From an uncultured Oscillospiraceae bacterium (GTDB lineage: Bacteria > Bacillota > Clostridia > Oscillospirales > Oscillospiraceae), in assembly GCA_944387065.1 (NCBI GenBank), contig CALXDM010000003.1:62001-126000 (forward strand): a stretch of 64,000 nucleotides of DNA, in the 5' to 3' direction. The notes beneath the pieces are model-generated. The model was given only the letters and a program-made list of their open reading frames with translations, was not told the origin of the DNA and searched no databases. A program made the position numbers and the translations under genes. Shown one piece after another: positions 25,003 through 33,343 of this stretch. Position 1 is the first letter of the stretch, and each line of letters starts with the position of its first letter.

Positions 25003-26346
25003 TCAGGGGCCCTGCTCAGGGGCGGGCGTGGGGGCGAGCTTGGACACCAGCGCCCACTCCACCCGGCGGTCGGTCAACTCCAGCACCTTGATGTGCAGCC
25101 CGCAGGTGTCCACCTCCACCTGGCTGCCGTCCTGGGGGATGGCGGACAGCTGGGCAAAGATCAGCCCGCCCAGAGTGTCCGACTCCACGTCATCGGGGAA
25201 TTCCATTTCCAGGGCCTCGGCCACCTGCTCCAGATCGCAGGAGCCGGAGATGCGCCACAGGTTCTGATCCACCTGCTCGATGTCCTTTTCCTCCTGGGGA
25301 TCGAACTCATCATAGATGTTGCCCACGATCTCCTCCAGCAGGTCCTCCATGGTCACCAGGCCGGAGGTGCCGCCGTACTCGTCCACCACGATGGCCAGGT
25401 GCACCTTCTTACTCTGCATATCCCGGAAGAGCACGTCGGTGCGCACCGACTCGGGCACGAAGTAGGCCGCGCGCAGCAGCTCCCGCAGGGCCTTGGGCTT
25501 GGGCAGCTGGGCGTTGAGCAGGTAGTCCCGGGTGTTGAGGATGCCCACGATGTCGTCCGCGTCCTCGTCGTAGACGGGGAAGCGGGAGATGCCGGAGTCC
25601 CGGATGGTGCGGATGATCTCCTCCGGGGGATCGTCCACCCAAACCATGACCATGTCGGTACGGTGGACCATCACGTCCTCGGCGGTGGTATTGTTAAACT
25701 CAAAGATGTTGTCGATGAGCTCCTTCTCGTTGGACTGGATGGCGCCTCGCTCCTCGCCCAGGTCCACCATCATGCGGATCTCGTCCTCGCTGACGTGCTC
25801 CTCATCGGCCTTGGGGTCGATGTGCATCAGGCGCAGCACACCGTTGGTGGACTTGCTCAAAAGCCAGATTACCGGGCGAAAGACCTTGGCCACGGCGGCC
25901 ACCACGCCCACGGTGGCCCGGGCCACCCCCTCGGTCTTTTTCATGGCCACCCGCTTGGGCACCAGCTCGCCCAGCACCAGGGTGAAGTAGGACAGCAGGA
26001 TGGTGACCAGCACCACCATCAGGGTGTTGAGCACACTAACGGGTAGGACGGTGAAGTCCATGTCCAGCACCAGCCACTCCACCAGGGGATCGGCAAAGCT
26101 GTCGGCGGCGAAGGCCGCGTTCAGAAAGCCGGCCAGGGTGATGGCGATCTGGATGGCGGACAGGAAATTGTCGGGCGCCTGCATCAGGGCCAGCAGCTTG
26201 GCAGACTTCCGGTCCCCTTCCTCGGCCTGCTTTTTCAGTTTGGTCTCGGACAGGGAGATGACGGCAATCTCTGCTGCGGCGAAAAAGGCGTTGATCGCGG
26301 TAAGTACGATCAGGATCAAAATGGATAAGAGTGGGTCAGCGGACAA
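25003..26346 (-). CDS. CNNM/CorC (HlyC-type) membrane protein
   Basis: 447 residues with TTG start set by AGGAGGTTATTTGC. Domain order: CNNM/DUF21 transmembrane domain (about 1-190; AINAFFAAAEIAVISLSE and LGELVPKRVAMKK are signature stretches), two CBS domains (about 205-330; VMVHRTDMVMVWVDD and DVLFRDMQSKKVHLAIVVDE), and the C-terminal CorC_HlyC domain (about 345-435). Relatives export Mg2+ or Co2+ or act in magnesium homeostasis (MpfA/YhdP). The 'hemolysin' label used for the family is historical. It is a single gene with its own promoter. Confidence 0.92.
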   Translation of the reverse strand: MSADPLLSILILIVLTAINAFFAAAEIAVISLSETKLKKQAEEGDRKSAKLLALMQAPDNFLSAIQIAITLAGFLNAAFAADSFADPLVEWLVLDMDFTVLPVSVLNTLMVVLVTILLSYFTLVLGELVPKRVAMKKTEGVARATVGVVAAVAKVFRPVIWLLSKSTNGVLRLMHIDPKADEEHVSEDEIRMMVDLGEERGAIQSNEKELIDNIFEFNNTTAEDVMVHRTDMVMVWVDDPPEEIIRTIRDSGISRFPVYDEDADDIVGILNTRDYLLNAQLPKPKALRELLRAAYFVPESVRTDVLFRDMQSKKVHLAIVVDEYGGTSGLVTMEDLLEEIVGNIYDEFDPQEEKDIEQVDQNLWRISGSCDLEQVAEALEMEFPDDVESDTLGGLIFAQLSAIPQDGSQVEVDTCGLHIKVLELTDRRVEWALVSKLAPTPAPEQGP

Positions 26347-26414
26347 GCAAATAACCTCCTAAAGATAGGCCTGTGGAATTTGCGGCCGGAGCAGCATAGA
26401 CCTAATCATCGTAT

Positions 26415-26442
26415 AGTATAACAGGTTTTTGAGAAAAAGCAA
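26415..26442 (-). promoter_or_regulatory. CNNM gene promoter
   Basis: Minus-strand TTGCTT (26442-26437), 16-base spacer, TATACT (26420-26415), about 70 bases upstream of the TTG start. Confidence 0.65.
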
Positions 26443-26454
26443 TAGATTTCAGAA

Positions 26455-26478
26455 CCCCCGCCCAGATCTGGGCGGGGG
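26455..26478 (-). terminator. Terminator of the ppa-glf-glycosyltransferase operon
   Basis: A perfect 24-base GC palindrome (CCCCCGCCCAGA/TCTGGGCGGGGG) directly follows the glycosyltransferase; leftward it runs into TTCTG. Confidence 0.7.
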
Positions 26479-26486
26479 CGGGCAGG

Positions 26487-27515
26487 TCAGTTGAACTTGT
26501 AGATCTTCCGCACCAGCCGGTACAGGGTGACGGACAGCTTGCGCCCCTGGTAGCCAGGGATGTTGGTGCCCAGGTTGGTCAGCCGGTAGCGGCAGCGCCG
26601 GTAGAGGGCGGGATCCTTTTGGCGCAGTAGCTCCCACAGCCGGGTGCGCATCCCCAGCGACTCGGGGGTGTTGGCCAGGACGGCGAAGATGGAGGAGATG
26701 GTCATCATCATGGACAGGTAGCTGAGCATATACCGGCCCAGCTTGGGCTGGCTGGCCTTGATGGAGCGCACGTCGTGGGCCGCGATCATCAGCTCGGTCA
26801 CCCGCACCTGCTGGTCGATGCGCCCGGCCATGACCGACTCGTTGACCGATTGGTCGGCCCGGCCGATGAAGTACCGGTACAAGTCGGCGTTGATGTAGTA
26901 CAGGCTCTTCACATAGGGCAGGGGCTGGTAGACAAAGAGATTGTCCACATAAAAAGTGTGCTTGGGCAGCTCCAGGCCGCAGTCCCGCAGCAGCTGGGTG
27001 CGGTAGATCACCGAGTGCATGAGCAGGTACTGGGAGGTGTGGAAGTTGTGGATCTCGTTCCAGGACAGGATGCGCTCGGCGGGGAAGACGTTTTTGTAGC
27101 GCACCACCTTTTGGGTGCCCTCCGCCGTGTGCTCATAGACATAGTTGGCCACCACCATGTCCACAGGGGCGGGCAGGTTGGCAAACCGGCGCAAGTGCTC
27201 CATGACCTGCGCCAGGGCATCCGCGTCCAGCCAGTCGTCCGAGTCCACCACCTTATAGTACAGGCCTTGGGCGTGGCGGATGCCCTGGTTGACCCCCTCC
27301 CCGTGGCCACCGTTTTCCTGGTGGATGACCCGGATGATGTCGGGGTGGCGCTGGGCCCAGGCGTCGCACTTGGCGGGGGTGTCGTCCCGGGTGGAGCCGT
27401 CGTCCACCAGGATGATCTCCGCCTCCGGCCCGGCGGCCAGCAGACTTTCCACGCAGTGATCCATATAGGCGGCGGAGTTGTAGCAGGGCACGGCAAAGGT
27501 AATGAGCTTTTCCAT
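26487..27515 (-). CDS. Glycosyltransferase family 2
   Basis: 342 residues from ATG 27515; TGAGGT in the glf stop region is the ribosome site. The GT-A fold is clear: ITFAVPCYNSAAYMDHCVESLL, IILVDDGSTRDDT, and the metal motif VVDSDDW near residue 93. The C-terminal 130 residues are helical and hydrophobic (YLSMMMTISSIFAVLA), suggesting membrane contact. It lies eight bases after glf, so it may use UDP-galactofuranose or another donor for a surface glycan. Acceptor unknown. Confidence 0.88.
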   Translation of the reverse strand: MEKLITFAVPCYNSAAYMDHCVESLLAAGPEAEIILVDDGSTRDDTPAKCDAWAQRHPDIIRVIHQENGGHGEGVNQGIRHAQGLYYKVVDSDDWLDADALAQVMEHLRRFANLPAPVDMVVANYVYEHTAEGTQKVVRYKNVFPAERILSWNEIHNFHTSQYLLMHSVIYRTQLLRDCGLELPKHTFYVDNLFVYQPLPYVKSLYYINADLYRYFIGRADQSVNESVMAGRIDQQVRVTELMIAAHDVRSIKASQPKLGRYMLSYLSMMMTISSIFAVLANTPESLGMRTRLWELLRQKDPALYRRCRYRLTNLGTNIPGYQGRKLSVTLYRLVRKIYKFN

Positions 27516-27523
27516 AGGGGACC

Positions 27524-28690
27524 TCACTTCAGCAGCTCGTCGGCCAGGGCCAGGGCCCGGGCCACGATGGCGTCCATATTGTAGTACTTATACTCGGCCA
27601 GCCGGCCCAGCAGATGGAGCTTGGGGAAGCGGGCGGCCAGATCGGCGTACCGGCGGTACAGGCCGTTGTTCTCAGGGCTGAGCACGGCGTAGTAGGGCGT
27701 TTCGCCCGGCTGGCCGGTGTAGGCCCGGGCGTACTCCTTGACGATGGTGGTGACCCCGGGCAGCACCTGTCCGGTCAGGTGCTTGAACTCGGTGATGCGG
27801 GTATAGGGCGCATCCACGGTGTAATTGACCGTGCCGTGGGACTGCCAGGCATCCACCGGATGGGTTTCAAACCGGAAGTCCAGGGTGCGGTAGGGCAGGG
27901 GGCCAAACCGGCAGGAGAACAGCTCGTCCACCGCCCCGGTGTACACCACGTCGCCGGCAAAGGGCTGGCCCGCAACCCGGATGGAATCCCCGGACAGGTC
28001 CAGCAGCTCCCGGGCGTCGGTGTTCAGCCGCAGGGCAATGCCGGGGTGGTCCAGCAGGCGCTCAAACAGCTTGGTGTACCCCTCCAGGGGCATACCCTGA
28101 TAGGCGTCCTGAAAATACCGGCAGTCCCGGCTGAGAAAGACGGGCACCCTGGCGGTGGTGCCGGGGTCCACCTCCTCGGGAGGGGTGCCCCACTGCTTCT
28201 GGGTATAGTGGACGAACACGTGCTCGTACACATAGTCGGCCAGGGCGGCGACGTCCGGGTCGGGGTGACGGCGCAGCTCCAGGATGGTCACCTTCCGCTC
28301 AGGCCCATAGGCGGACAGCAGCGCCCGGCCCAGCCGGGTCCCCTCGTCCGGGCCGAAGGCGATCTCCAGGGAGTCCAGGTTGAAGGGGACGGGGAACTCC
28401 ATCCGCCCGCCCCGCCCGTCCGGGAGGTTGGCCACCACCTTGTGGGCATAGTCCCGCCAAGCGGTGAAGCGGGACAGGTAATCGTACACCTGGGGATCGC
28501 CGGTGTGGAAGATGTGGGGCCCGTATTGGTGGATGAGCACGCCCGCCTGGTCGGGCCGGTCATAGGCGTTGCCGGCGATGTGGTCCCGCCGCTCCACCAC
28601 CAGCACCCGCCGCCCGGCCTGGGCCAGCTGGCGGGCGGTGACGGCGCCGGCAAAGCCAGCGCCCACGATCAGCGCGTCATAGTGGGACAA
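27524..28690 (-). CDS. glf: UDP-galactopyranose mutase
   Basis: 388 residues. A TTG at 28690 is the best start: it begins LSHYDALIVGAGFAGAVTAR and AAAGGA lies nine bases upstream. FAD site is GAGFAGAV followed by VVERRDHIAGNAYD. Family landmarks include HQYGPHIFHT, FPVPFNLDSL, TQKQWG, and the C-terminal LLGRLAEYKYYNMDA. The enzyme makes UDP-galactofuranose for surface polysaccharide. It begins four bases after the ppa stop. Flanked by a GT2 gene, so galactofuranose glycan synthesis is likely. Confidence 0.93.
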   Translation of the reverse strand: MSHYDALIVGAGFAGAVTARQLAQAGRRVLVVERRDHIAGNAYDRPDQAGVLIHQYGPHIFHTGDPQVYDYLSRFTAWRDYAHKVVANLPDGRGGRMEFPVPFNLDSLEIAFGPDEGTRLGRALLSAYGPERKVTILELRRHPDPDVAALADYVYEHVFVHYTQKQWGTPPEEVDPGTTARVPVFLSRDCRYFQDAYQGMPLEGYTKLFERLLDHPGIALRLNTDARELLDLSGDSIRVAGQPFAGDVVYTGAVDELFSCRFGPLPYRTLDFRFETHPVDAWQSHGTVNYTVDAPYTRITEFKHLTGQVLPGVTTIVKEYARAYTGQPGETPYYAVLSPENNGLYRRYADLAARFPKLHLLGRLAEYKYYNMDAIVARALALADELLK

Positions 28691-28694
28691 CTCC

Positions 28695-29258
28695 TCACGT
28701 CCTTTCCCCCTCAAGGGGCGCTGGAGCCTGGCCAAAGCAGGCCTGGTAGTGGTCGATGGCCTCCTGGATGATGGCGATGGCGGCCTTCCGGTCGTTGACG
28801 TCGCCCGCCGTGGCCTGCTTGCCCTCCAGGGATTTGTAGACGGTGAAGAAGTGGGCCATCTCGTCAAAGATGTGGCTGGGCAGGTCCATCAGGTCGTGAA
28901 AGCCGCTGTAAGTGGGGTCAGAGAAAGGGATGGCGATGATCTTCTCATCCCGCTTGCCCCCATCCAGCATGGAGATGTAGCCCACGGGGAAGCAGCGCAC
29001 CAGGGTCAGGGGGTCCAGGGCCTGGGAGCACAGCACCAGCACATCCAACGGGTCTCCGTCATCCCCGTAGGTGCGGGGGATGAACCCGTAGTTGGCCGGG
29101 TAGTGGGTGGAGGTGTAGAGCACCCGATCTAGGATGATCAGGCCGGTCTGCTTGTCCAACTCGTATTTCTTTTTGCTGCCCTTGGGGATCTCCACCACGG
29201 CGATGAAGTCCTCGGGGGTGACCCGGGCCGGGTCGATGTCGTGCCAGATGTTGAGCAT
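28695..29258 (-). CDS. ppa: Inorganic pyrophosphatase, family I
   Basis: 187 residues from ATG 29258 (AGGAGGCATTTTC before it). Family I motifs: EIPKGSKKKYELDK, the YPANYGFIPRTYGDDGDPLDVLVL active-site run (three Asp metal ligands in DGDPLD), and KIIAIPFSDP with the later helix. It hydrolyses pyrophosphate made in biosynthesis. Its position at the head of the glf-GT operon would pull nucleotide-sugar reactions forward; that link is inference. Divergent from the DivIVA-like gene. Confidence 0.95.
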   Translation of the reverse strand: MLNIWHDIDPARVTPEDFIAVVEIPKGSKKKYELDKQTGLIILDRVLYTSTHYPANYGFIPRTYGDDGDPLDVLVLCSQALDPLTLVRCFPVGYISMLDGGKRDEKIIAIPFSDPTYSGFHDLMDLPSHIFDEMAHFFTVYKSLEGKQATAGDVNDRKAAIAIIQEAIDHYQACFGQAPAPLEGERT

Positions 29259-29294
29259 GAAAATGCCTCCTGGAAAAACATGATGGGTGAGACC

Positions 29295-29323
29295 AGTATA
29301 GCGTATCTGAGCAGAAAATACAA
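29295..29323 (-). promoter_or_regulatory. ppa operon promoter
   Basis: Minus-strand TTGTAT (29323-29318), 17 bases, TATACT (29300-29295), 37 bases before the ppa start. Confidence 0.7.
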
Positions 29324-29366
29324 CGGCTCTTTTCGACCCTCCGCCCCGGCGGGCGCGGAAAGGGGA

Positions 29367-29395
29367 TTGTTTCGGGAAAGAAGGTGTGGTAGAAT
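29367..29395 (+). promoter_or_regulatory. DivIVA-like gene promoter
   Basis: TTGTTT 29367-29372, 17 bases, TAGAAT 29390-29395; transcription would begin near 29402, 26 bases before the ATG. Confidence 0.6.
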
Positions 29396-29427
29396 AGGGA
29401 AAAGCAAACGCAAAGGGGGAGGACGGG

Positions 29428-30060
29428 ATGGGACCTGTGTTCCAGAAGTTCCGCAGCGCCTTGGGCGGATTCAATCGAGAGGATGTGGCGCGCTATATCG
29501 AGCAGTCCGCCACCGCCCACCGGGAGCAGGTGGCGGGGCTGGAAAAGCGCCTGGCTCAAGCCGAGCAGGAACGGGACAGTCTGCGCCGGGAGCTGGAGGA
29601 AGTGCGGGACGAGCGGGGCGGCTTGGCCGCGGAGGAGGCCCGGGTGCGTTCCAGCCTGGAGGAGTCCACCAGAGGGCTGACCAAGCTGCGGGGGGAGCTG
29701 ACCCAGACGGAGACCAAGCTGAGCGTAGCCCGGGCGGAGCTGGAGCGAATGCAGGCCAAGGTGGCGGAGCTGTCCCCCATGGCCGAGCAGTATGAGCAGC
29801 TGAAGGACCGGGTGGCCACCGTGGAGCTGGACGCCCACCGCAAGGCTCAGGTTACCCTGGACGAGGCCAAGAGCCAGGCCGACCAGTTGCGGGAGGGGAC
29901 CCGGGAATGGGTGGAGCAGGTGCTGGCGGAGTACGACGGGTTGCGGCAGGACCTGGAAGGGCTGTTTGAAAAGGCCAGGGCGGTGATCCAGTGGGAGGAG
30001 CGGGCCCGTCAGGCTGGGGACCGGGCGGACAGCCTGCGGGGGAAGGCGGGGCAGCCTTGA
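29428..30060 (+). CDS. DivIVA-like coiled-coil protein
   Basis: 210 residues. The N-terminus (VFQKFRSALGGFNREDVARYIEQ) has the 'F..aL.GyN..eV..yi' pattern of DivIVA membrane-binding heads; the rest is an almost continuous coiled coil rich in Glu/Arg/Leu/Ala heptads (about 30-185). DivIVA relatives mark curved or septal membrane. The head is shorter than in canonical DivIVA, so it could be a separate division or envelope scaffold. Its stop overlaps the TTG start of the next gene. Confidence 0.7.
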   Translation: MGPVFQKFRSALGGFNREDVARYIEQSATAHREQVAGLEKRLAQAEQERDSLRRELEEVRDERGGLAAEEARVRSSLEESTRGLTKLRGELTQTETKLSVARAELERMQAKVAELSPMAEQYEQLKDRVATVELDAHRKAQVTLDEAKSQADQLREGTREWVEQVLAEYDGLRQDLEGLFEKARAVIQWEERARQAGDRADSLRGKAGQP

Positions 30061-30614
30061 GCGCCCCTCTCCGTCTACGGGCCGAGCAGCTGCCCGGCCA
30101 TATCCCCCAGCTGCGCATGGGGGACCGGGTGCTGCTGTCCGGCTCCATCTACACCGCGCGGGACGCGGCCCACAAGCGGCTCTTCCAGCTGCTGGACCAG
30201 GGCCAGGCGCTGCCCTTCCCGCTGAAGGGGGCGGTGGTGTACTACGCGGGCCCCACCCCCGGCCAGAAGGGGATGGCAGTGGGGGCCTGCGGCCCCACCA
30301 CGGCGGGCCGAATGGACGCCTTTACCCCCCGGCTGCTGGAGCTGGGCCTGGCGGCCATGATTGGCAAGGGGGAGCGATCCCCGGCGGTGGTGGAGGCCAT
30401 CGTCCGCCATGGGGCGTGCTACTTTGCCGCCGTGGGCGGGGCGGGCGCGCTCATTGCCAAGTGCGTGCGCTCGGCCCAGGTGATCGCCTTTGACGAGCTG
30501 GGCTGCGAATCCATCAAGCGCCTGGAGGTGGAGGACTTCCCCCTCACCGTGGCTATCGACAGCCAGGGCAACGACTTATTCCAGGCGGGGCGGGCGGCCT
30601 ATTGTCGGGCTTGA
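30057..30614 (+). CDS. Fumarate hydratase class I, beta/C-terminal type
   Basis: 185 residues from TTG at 30057, overlapping the upstream stop (TTGA), so translation is coupled. The sequence follows the class I fumarase/tartrate dehydratase beta unit: GDRVLLSGSIYTARDAAHKR, VVYYAGPTPG, GPTTAGRMD, MIGKGERSP, and AFDELGCESIKRLEVEDFP with the Asp/Lys-rich end. It normally pairs with an iron-sulfur alpha unit to interconvert fumarate and malate. No alpha gene is next to it in this window, so it is an orphan here or its partner is elsewhere. Confidence 0.85.
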   Translation: MSAPLRLRAEQLPGHIPQLRMGDRVLLSGSIYTARDAAHKRLFQLLDQGQALPFPLKGAVVYYAGPTPGQKGMAVGACGPTTAGRMDAFTPRLLELGLAAMIGKGERSPAVVEAIVRHGACYFAAVGGAGALIAKCVRSAQVIAFDELGCESIKRLEVEDFPLTVAIDSQGNDLFQAGRAAYCRA

Positions 30615-30651
30615 CCTGCTTTTGGGACACAATCCGGAATTGAGAATAGGA

Positions 30652-30685
30652 GAACCCCCCGCTTCCGAAAGGAAGCAGGGGGTTC
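30652..30685. terminator. Bidirectional terminator between fumarase beta and ferredoxin genes
   Basis: GAACCCCC-C-GCTTCC (30652-30666) pairs with GGAAGC-A-GGGGGTTC (30671-30685), one mismatch, followed by GTTCTTG. Confidence 0.75.
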
Positions 30686-30700
30686 GTTCTTGTTTGGGAC

Positions 30701-30874
30701 TTACTCCTCGGGGAAGATGGCCCCCACCGGGCAGGTGCCTTCGCAAGCGCCGCAGTCAATGCAGGTGCCGGCGTCGATTACCATGTGGTCGTCACCCATG
30801 GAAATGGCGGCCACTGGGCAGGAGCTCTCGCAAGCGCCGCAGGACACGCAGGTATCGTTGATCACACGAGCCAT
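30701..30874 (-). CDS. 2[4Fe-4S] ferredoxin
   Basis: 57 residues with two CxxCxxCxxxCP motifs (Cys9/12/15/19 and Cys38/41/44/48). It is the classic small clostridial electron carrier for pyruvate:ferredoxin oxidoreductase and hydrogenase-type reactions. ATG follows TGGAGGTGTATATTAC. Transcribed leftward as a single gene with its own strong promoter. Confidence 0.95.
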   Translation of the reverse strand: MARVINDTCVSCGACESSCPVAAISMGDDHMVIDAGTCIDCGACEGTCPVGAIFPEE

Positions 30875-30915
30875 GTAATATACACCTCCAATGTGTTCTG
30901 GATTGAACCATACCC

Positions 30916-30943
30916 ATTGTAGCAGAAATTTTTGAAATTGCAA
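30916..30943 (-). promoter_or_regulatory. Ferredoxin promoter
   Basis: Minus-strand TTGCAA (30943-30938), 16-base spacer, TACAAT (30921-30916). Confidence 0.7.
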
Positions 30944-31024
30944 GATAGAATTTGCGGGATTCCGGGTATAAAATTCCTGAAAAATTCCCATCATTTCCAG
31001 GATGAGACGGACAGGAGGCACAGC

Positions 31025-33115
31025 ATGGAGCGCATGAGAATCTGGAATCGGATCAAAGGGTTGTGGATGACGCAGCGGCGGCGGGCCGCCCGCAACGGCC
31101 CGGGCCCAGGAGGAGAGCTGCCCGCCGCCTGGCGAGAGGGGGAGCGGCCCGCCAGAAGGGAGAGCGGCGAGACCAGGCTGACCGACCGATATTCCCGGGA
31201 CCTGACCCAGCTGGCCGCCCAGGGGGAGCTGGACCCTCTCATTGGGCGGGATCGGGAGGTGGGCCGGGTGGTGCAGATCCTGGCCCGGCGCACCAAGAAC
31301 AACCCCGCCCTCATCGGAGAGCCGGGGGTGGGCAAGACAGCGGTGGCGGAGGGACTGGCCCTGCGCCTGGCCTCCGGCGCGGTGCCCGAGCCGCTGCGGG
31401 GCAAGCGGCTGCTGGCCCTGGACCTGGTGTCCATGGTGGCCGGCACCAAGTACCGGGGGGAATTTGAGGACCGGGTCAACCTGATCCTGGCGGAGGTGCG
31501 CCGGGCGGGCAATGTGATCCTGTTCCTGGACGAGCTGCACAACATCGTGGGGGCCGGCTCGGCGGAGGGGGCCATCGACGCGGCCAACATCCTCAAGCCC
31601 GCCCTGAGCCGGGGAGAAATCCAGGTGGTGGGGGCCACTACCCTGGAGGAATACCGCAAGCACATCGAGAAGGACGCGGCGCTGGAGCGCCGGTTCCAGC
31701 CCGTGCGGGTGGACGAGCCCACCCCGGAGCAGGCCCTGGAGATCCTCCGAGGCCTGCGGGGGCGGTATGAGCAGTACCACGGGCTGACCATCTCCGATGG
31801 GGCGCTGCAGGCGGCGGTGGAGCTCTCCGGACGGTATCTACCCGACCGATTCCTGCCCGACAAGGCCATCGACCTGATTGACGAGGGGGCGGCCCGGCTG
31901 CGGATGGAAGAGGATGCGCCGGCGGGGCTGCGGGCTCTGGTCGACCGGGTGGAGCGGGCGGCCCGGGAGAAGGCCCAGGCCGCCGCCCGCCAGGACTATG
32001 AGCGGGCGGCCCTGCTGCGGGACGCGGAGGAGGACTTCCGCCGGGAACTGGGGCGCAAGCGCAGCCGCAGCCGAGGGGAGCACCGCCGGAGATTGGAGCG
32101 GGAACACGTGGCGGCGGTGCTGTCCCAATGGACGGGGATCCCCGTGGAGTCCATCACCAAGGGAGAGGCCAGGCGGCTGCTGGAGCTGGAAGAGGAGCTG
32201 CAGCGCCGTGTGGTGGGCCAGGAGGAGGCGGTGCGGGCGGTGTGCGCCGCCATCCGGCGGGGCCGGGTGGGGCTGAAGGAGCCGGGCCGACCCGTGGGGG
32301 CCTTCCTCTTTCTGGGCCCCACCGGTGTGGGCAAGACGGAGCTGTGCCGGGCGCTGGCCGCGGCGCTGTTTGGCAGCGAGGACGCCTTGATCCGCTTTGA
32401 TATGTCGGAGTATATGGAAAAGCACACCGTCTCCCGGCTCATCGGCGCCCCGCCGGGCTATGTGGGACACGAGGACGGAGGCCAGCTCACCGAGCGGGTG
32501 CGCCGCCGACCCTGGTCGGTGGTGCTCTTTGACGAGATTGAGAAGGCCCACGGGGAGCTGCAAAACATCCTGCTGCAAGTGATGGACGACGGGGTGCTTA
32601 CCGACAGCCAGGGCCGCCGGGCGGACTTTCGCAACACGGTCATCGTCATGACCTCCAACGTGGGGGCCAGGCGGATGATGGGCCACGCGCCCCCCATGGG
32701 CTTTGCCGGCGGCAGCCGGGAGGGCAGGCAGCGGGAGCAGGTGCTGTCAGAGCTGCGGGAGCGATTCCGGCCGGAGTTTCTCAACCGTTTGGACGAGGTG
32801 GTGCTTTTCCACCGGCTGGAGGGCAGCGACCTGGAGCGGATCGCAGGGCGGCTGCTCACCGGCTTGCAGGGCCGGCTTGGGGCGCTGGGCGTGGGCCTGA
32901 AGGCGGAAGGGCGTGCGCTGGCCCTGCTGGCACAGCCCCAGGGTGAGCTGGAGCGGGAGCAGGGGGCCCGCCCCATCCGACGGGCGGTACGCCGCCAGGT
33001 GGAGGAACCGGCGGCCCAGATGTTGCTCTCCCGGCGGCTGAAGGAGGGGGACACCCTGTGCCTGTCGGTGGAGCAGGAACGGCTGATCCTCCGGGCGGAA
33101 GAGAGCCAGGCGTGA
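31025..33115 (+). CDS. Clp/Hsp100 ATPase lacking the N-domain (ClpC-like)
   Basis: 696 residues; ATG 31025 set by AGGAGGCACAGC. Two AAA+ modules: D1 with GEPGVGKTA and the GTKYRGEFEDR pore region, and D2 with GPTGVGKTE, SEYMEKHTVSRLIGAPPGYVG and a DEIEKAH Walker B. A short coiled middle segment (about 310-375) replaces the long ClpB M-domain. MGFAGG near the D2 loop resembles the ClpP-docking 'VGF' of ClpC. The N-terminal 60 residues are Arg/Gly/Pro-rich and do not form the double Clp-N repeat that binds adaptors. It likely unfolds proteins for ClpP. Confidence 0.88.
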   Translation: MERMRIWNRIKGLWMTQRRRAARNGPGPGGELPAAWREGERPARRESGETRLTDRYSRDLTQLAAQGELDPLIGRDREVGRVVQILARRTKNNPALIGEPGVGKTAVAEGLALRLASGAVPEPLRGKRLLALDLVSMVAGTKYRGEFEDRVNLILAEVRRAGNVILFLDELHNIVGAGSAEGAIDAANILKPALSRGEIQVVGATTLEEYRKHIEKDAALERRFQPVRVDEPTPEQALEILRGLRGRYEQYHGLTISDGALQAAVELSGRYLPDRFLPDKAIDLIDEGAARLRMEEDAPAGLRALVDRVERAAREKAQAAARQDYERAALLRDAEEDFRRELGRKRSRSRGEHRRRLEREHVAAVLSQWTGIPVESITKGEARRLLELEEELQRRVVGQEEAVRAVCAAIRRGRVGLKEPGRPVGAFLFLGPTGVGKTELCRALAAALFGSEDALIRFDMSEYMEKHTVSRLIGAPPGYVGHEDGGQLTERVRRRPWSVVLFDEIEKAHGELQNILLQVMDDGVLTDSQGRRADFRNTVIVMTSNVGARRMMGHAPPMGFAGGSREGRQREQVLSELRERFRPEFLNRLDEVVLFHRLEGSDLERIAGRLLTGLQGRLGALGVGLKAEGRALALLAQPQGELEREQGARPIRRAVRRQVEEPAAQMLLSRRLKEGDTLCLSVEQERLILRAEESQA

Positions 33116-33142
33116 ACCCGGCGGCCAGAGTGCCGGGCGGGA

Positions 33143-33180
33143 CGGCCCCGGGCGCGGAAAGCGCCCGGGGCCGTTATATT
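33143..33180 (+). terminator. Terminator after the Clp gene
   Basis: CGGCCCCGGGCGC (33143-33155) pairs perfectly with GCGCCCGGGGCCG (33161-33173), followed by TTATATTT. Confidence 0.85.
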
Positions 33181-33183
33181 TGC

Positions 33184-33268
33184 ATGAATATTCATATAAA
33201 TAGGGAATAGGATGAATAAACTGTGGAAAACCACCAGACGGTTCAGGGATAGTATGAATGATTATGTA
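33184..33268 (+). promoter_or_regulatory. Candidate ArgR operator region of the arginine operon
   Basis: A perfect ATGAATATTCAT palindrome lies at 33184-33195. Half sites follow at about 33212 (TGAATAAA) and 33255 (TGAATGATTATGTA). ARG boxes in Bacillus and E. coli use TGAAT/ATTCA arms, so repression by ArgR/AhrC with arginine is plausible. No argR gene is in the window. Confidence 0.45.
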
Positions 33269-33278
33269 AAAATGGGGA

Positions 33279-33307
33279 TTGCAATCCGGCCGGAGAGGGA
33301 GTATACT
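33279..33307 (+). promoter_or_regulatory. argG operon promoter
   Basis: TTGCAA 33279-33284, 17-base spacer, TATACT 33302-33307, 37 bases upstream of argG. Confidence 0.75.
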
Positions 33308-33343
33308 GTCTCCACATGAAAACTCTGTTGGAGGAAGATAGAC

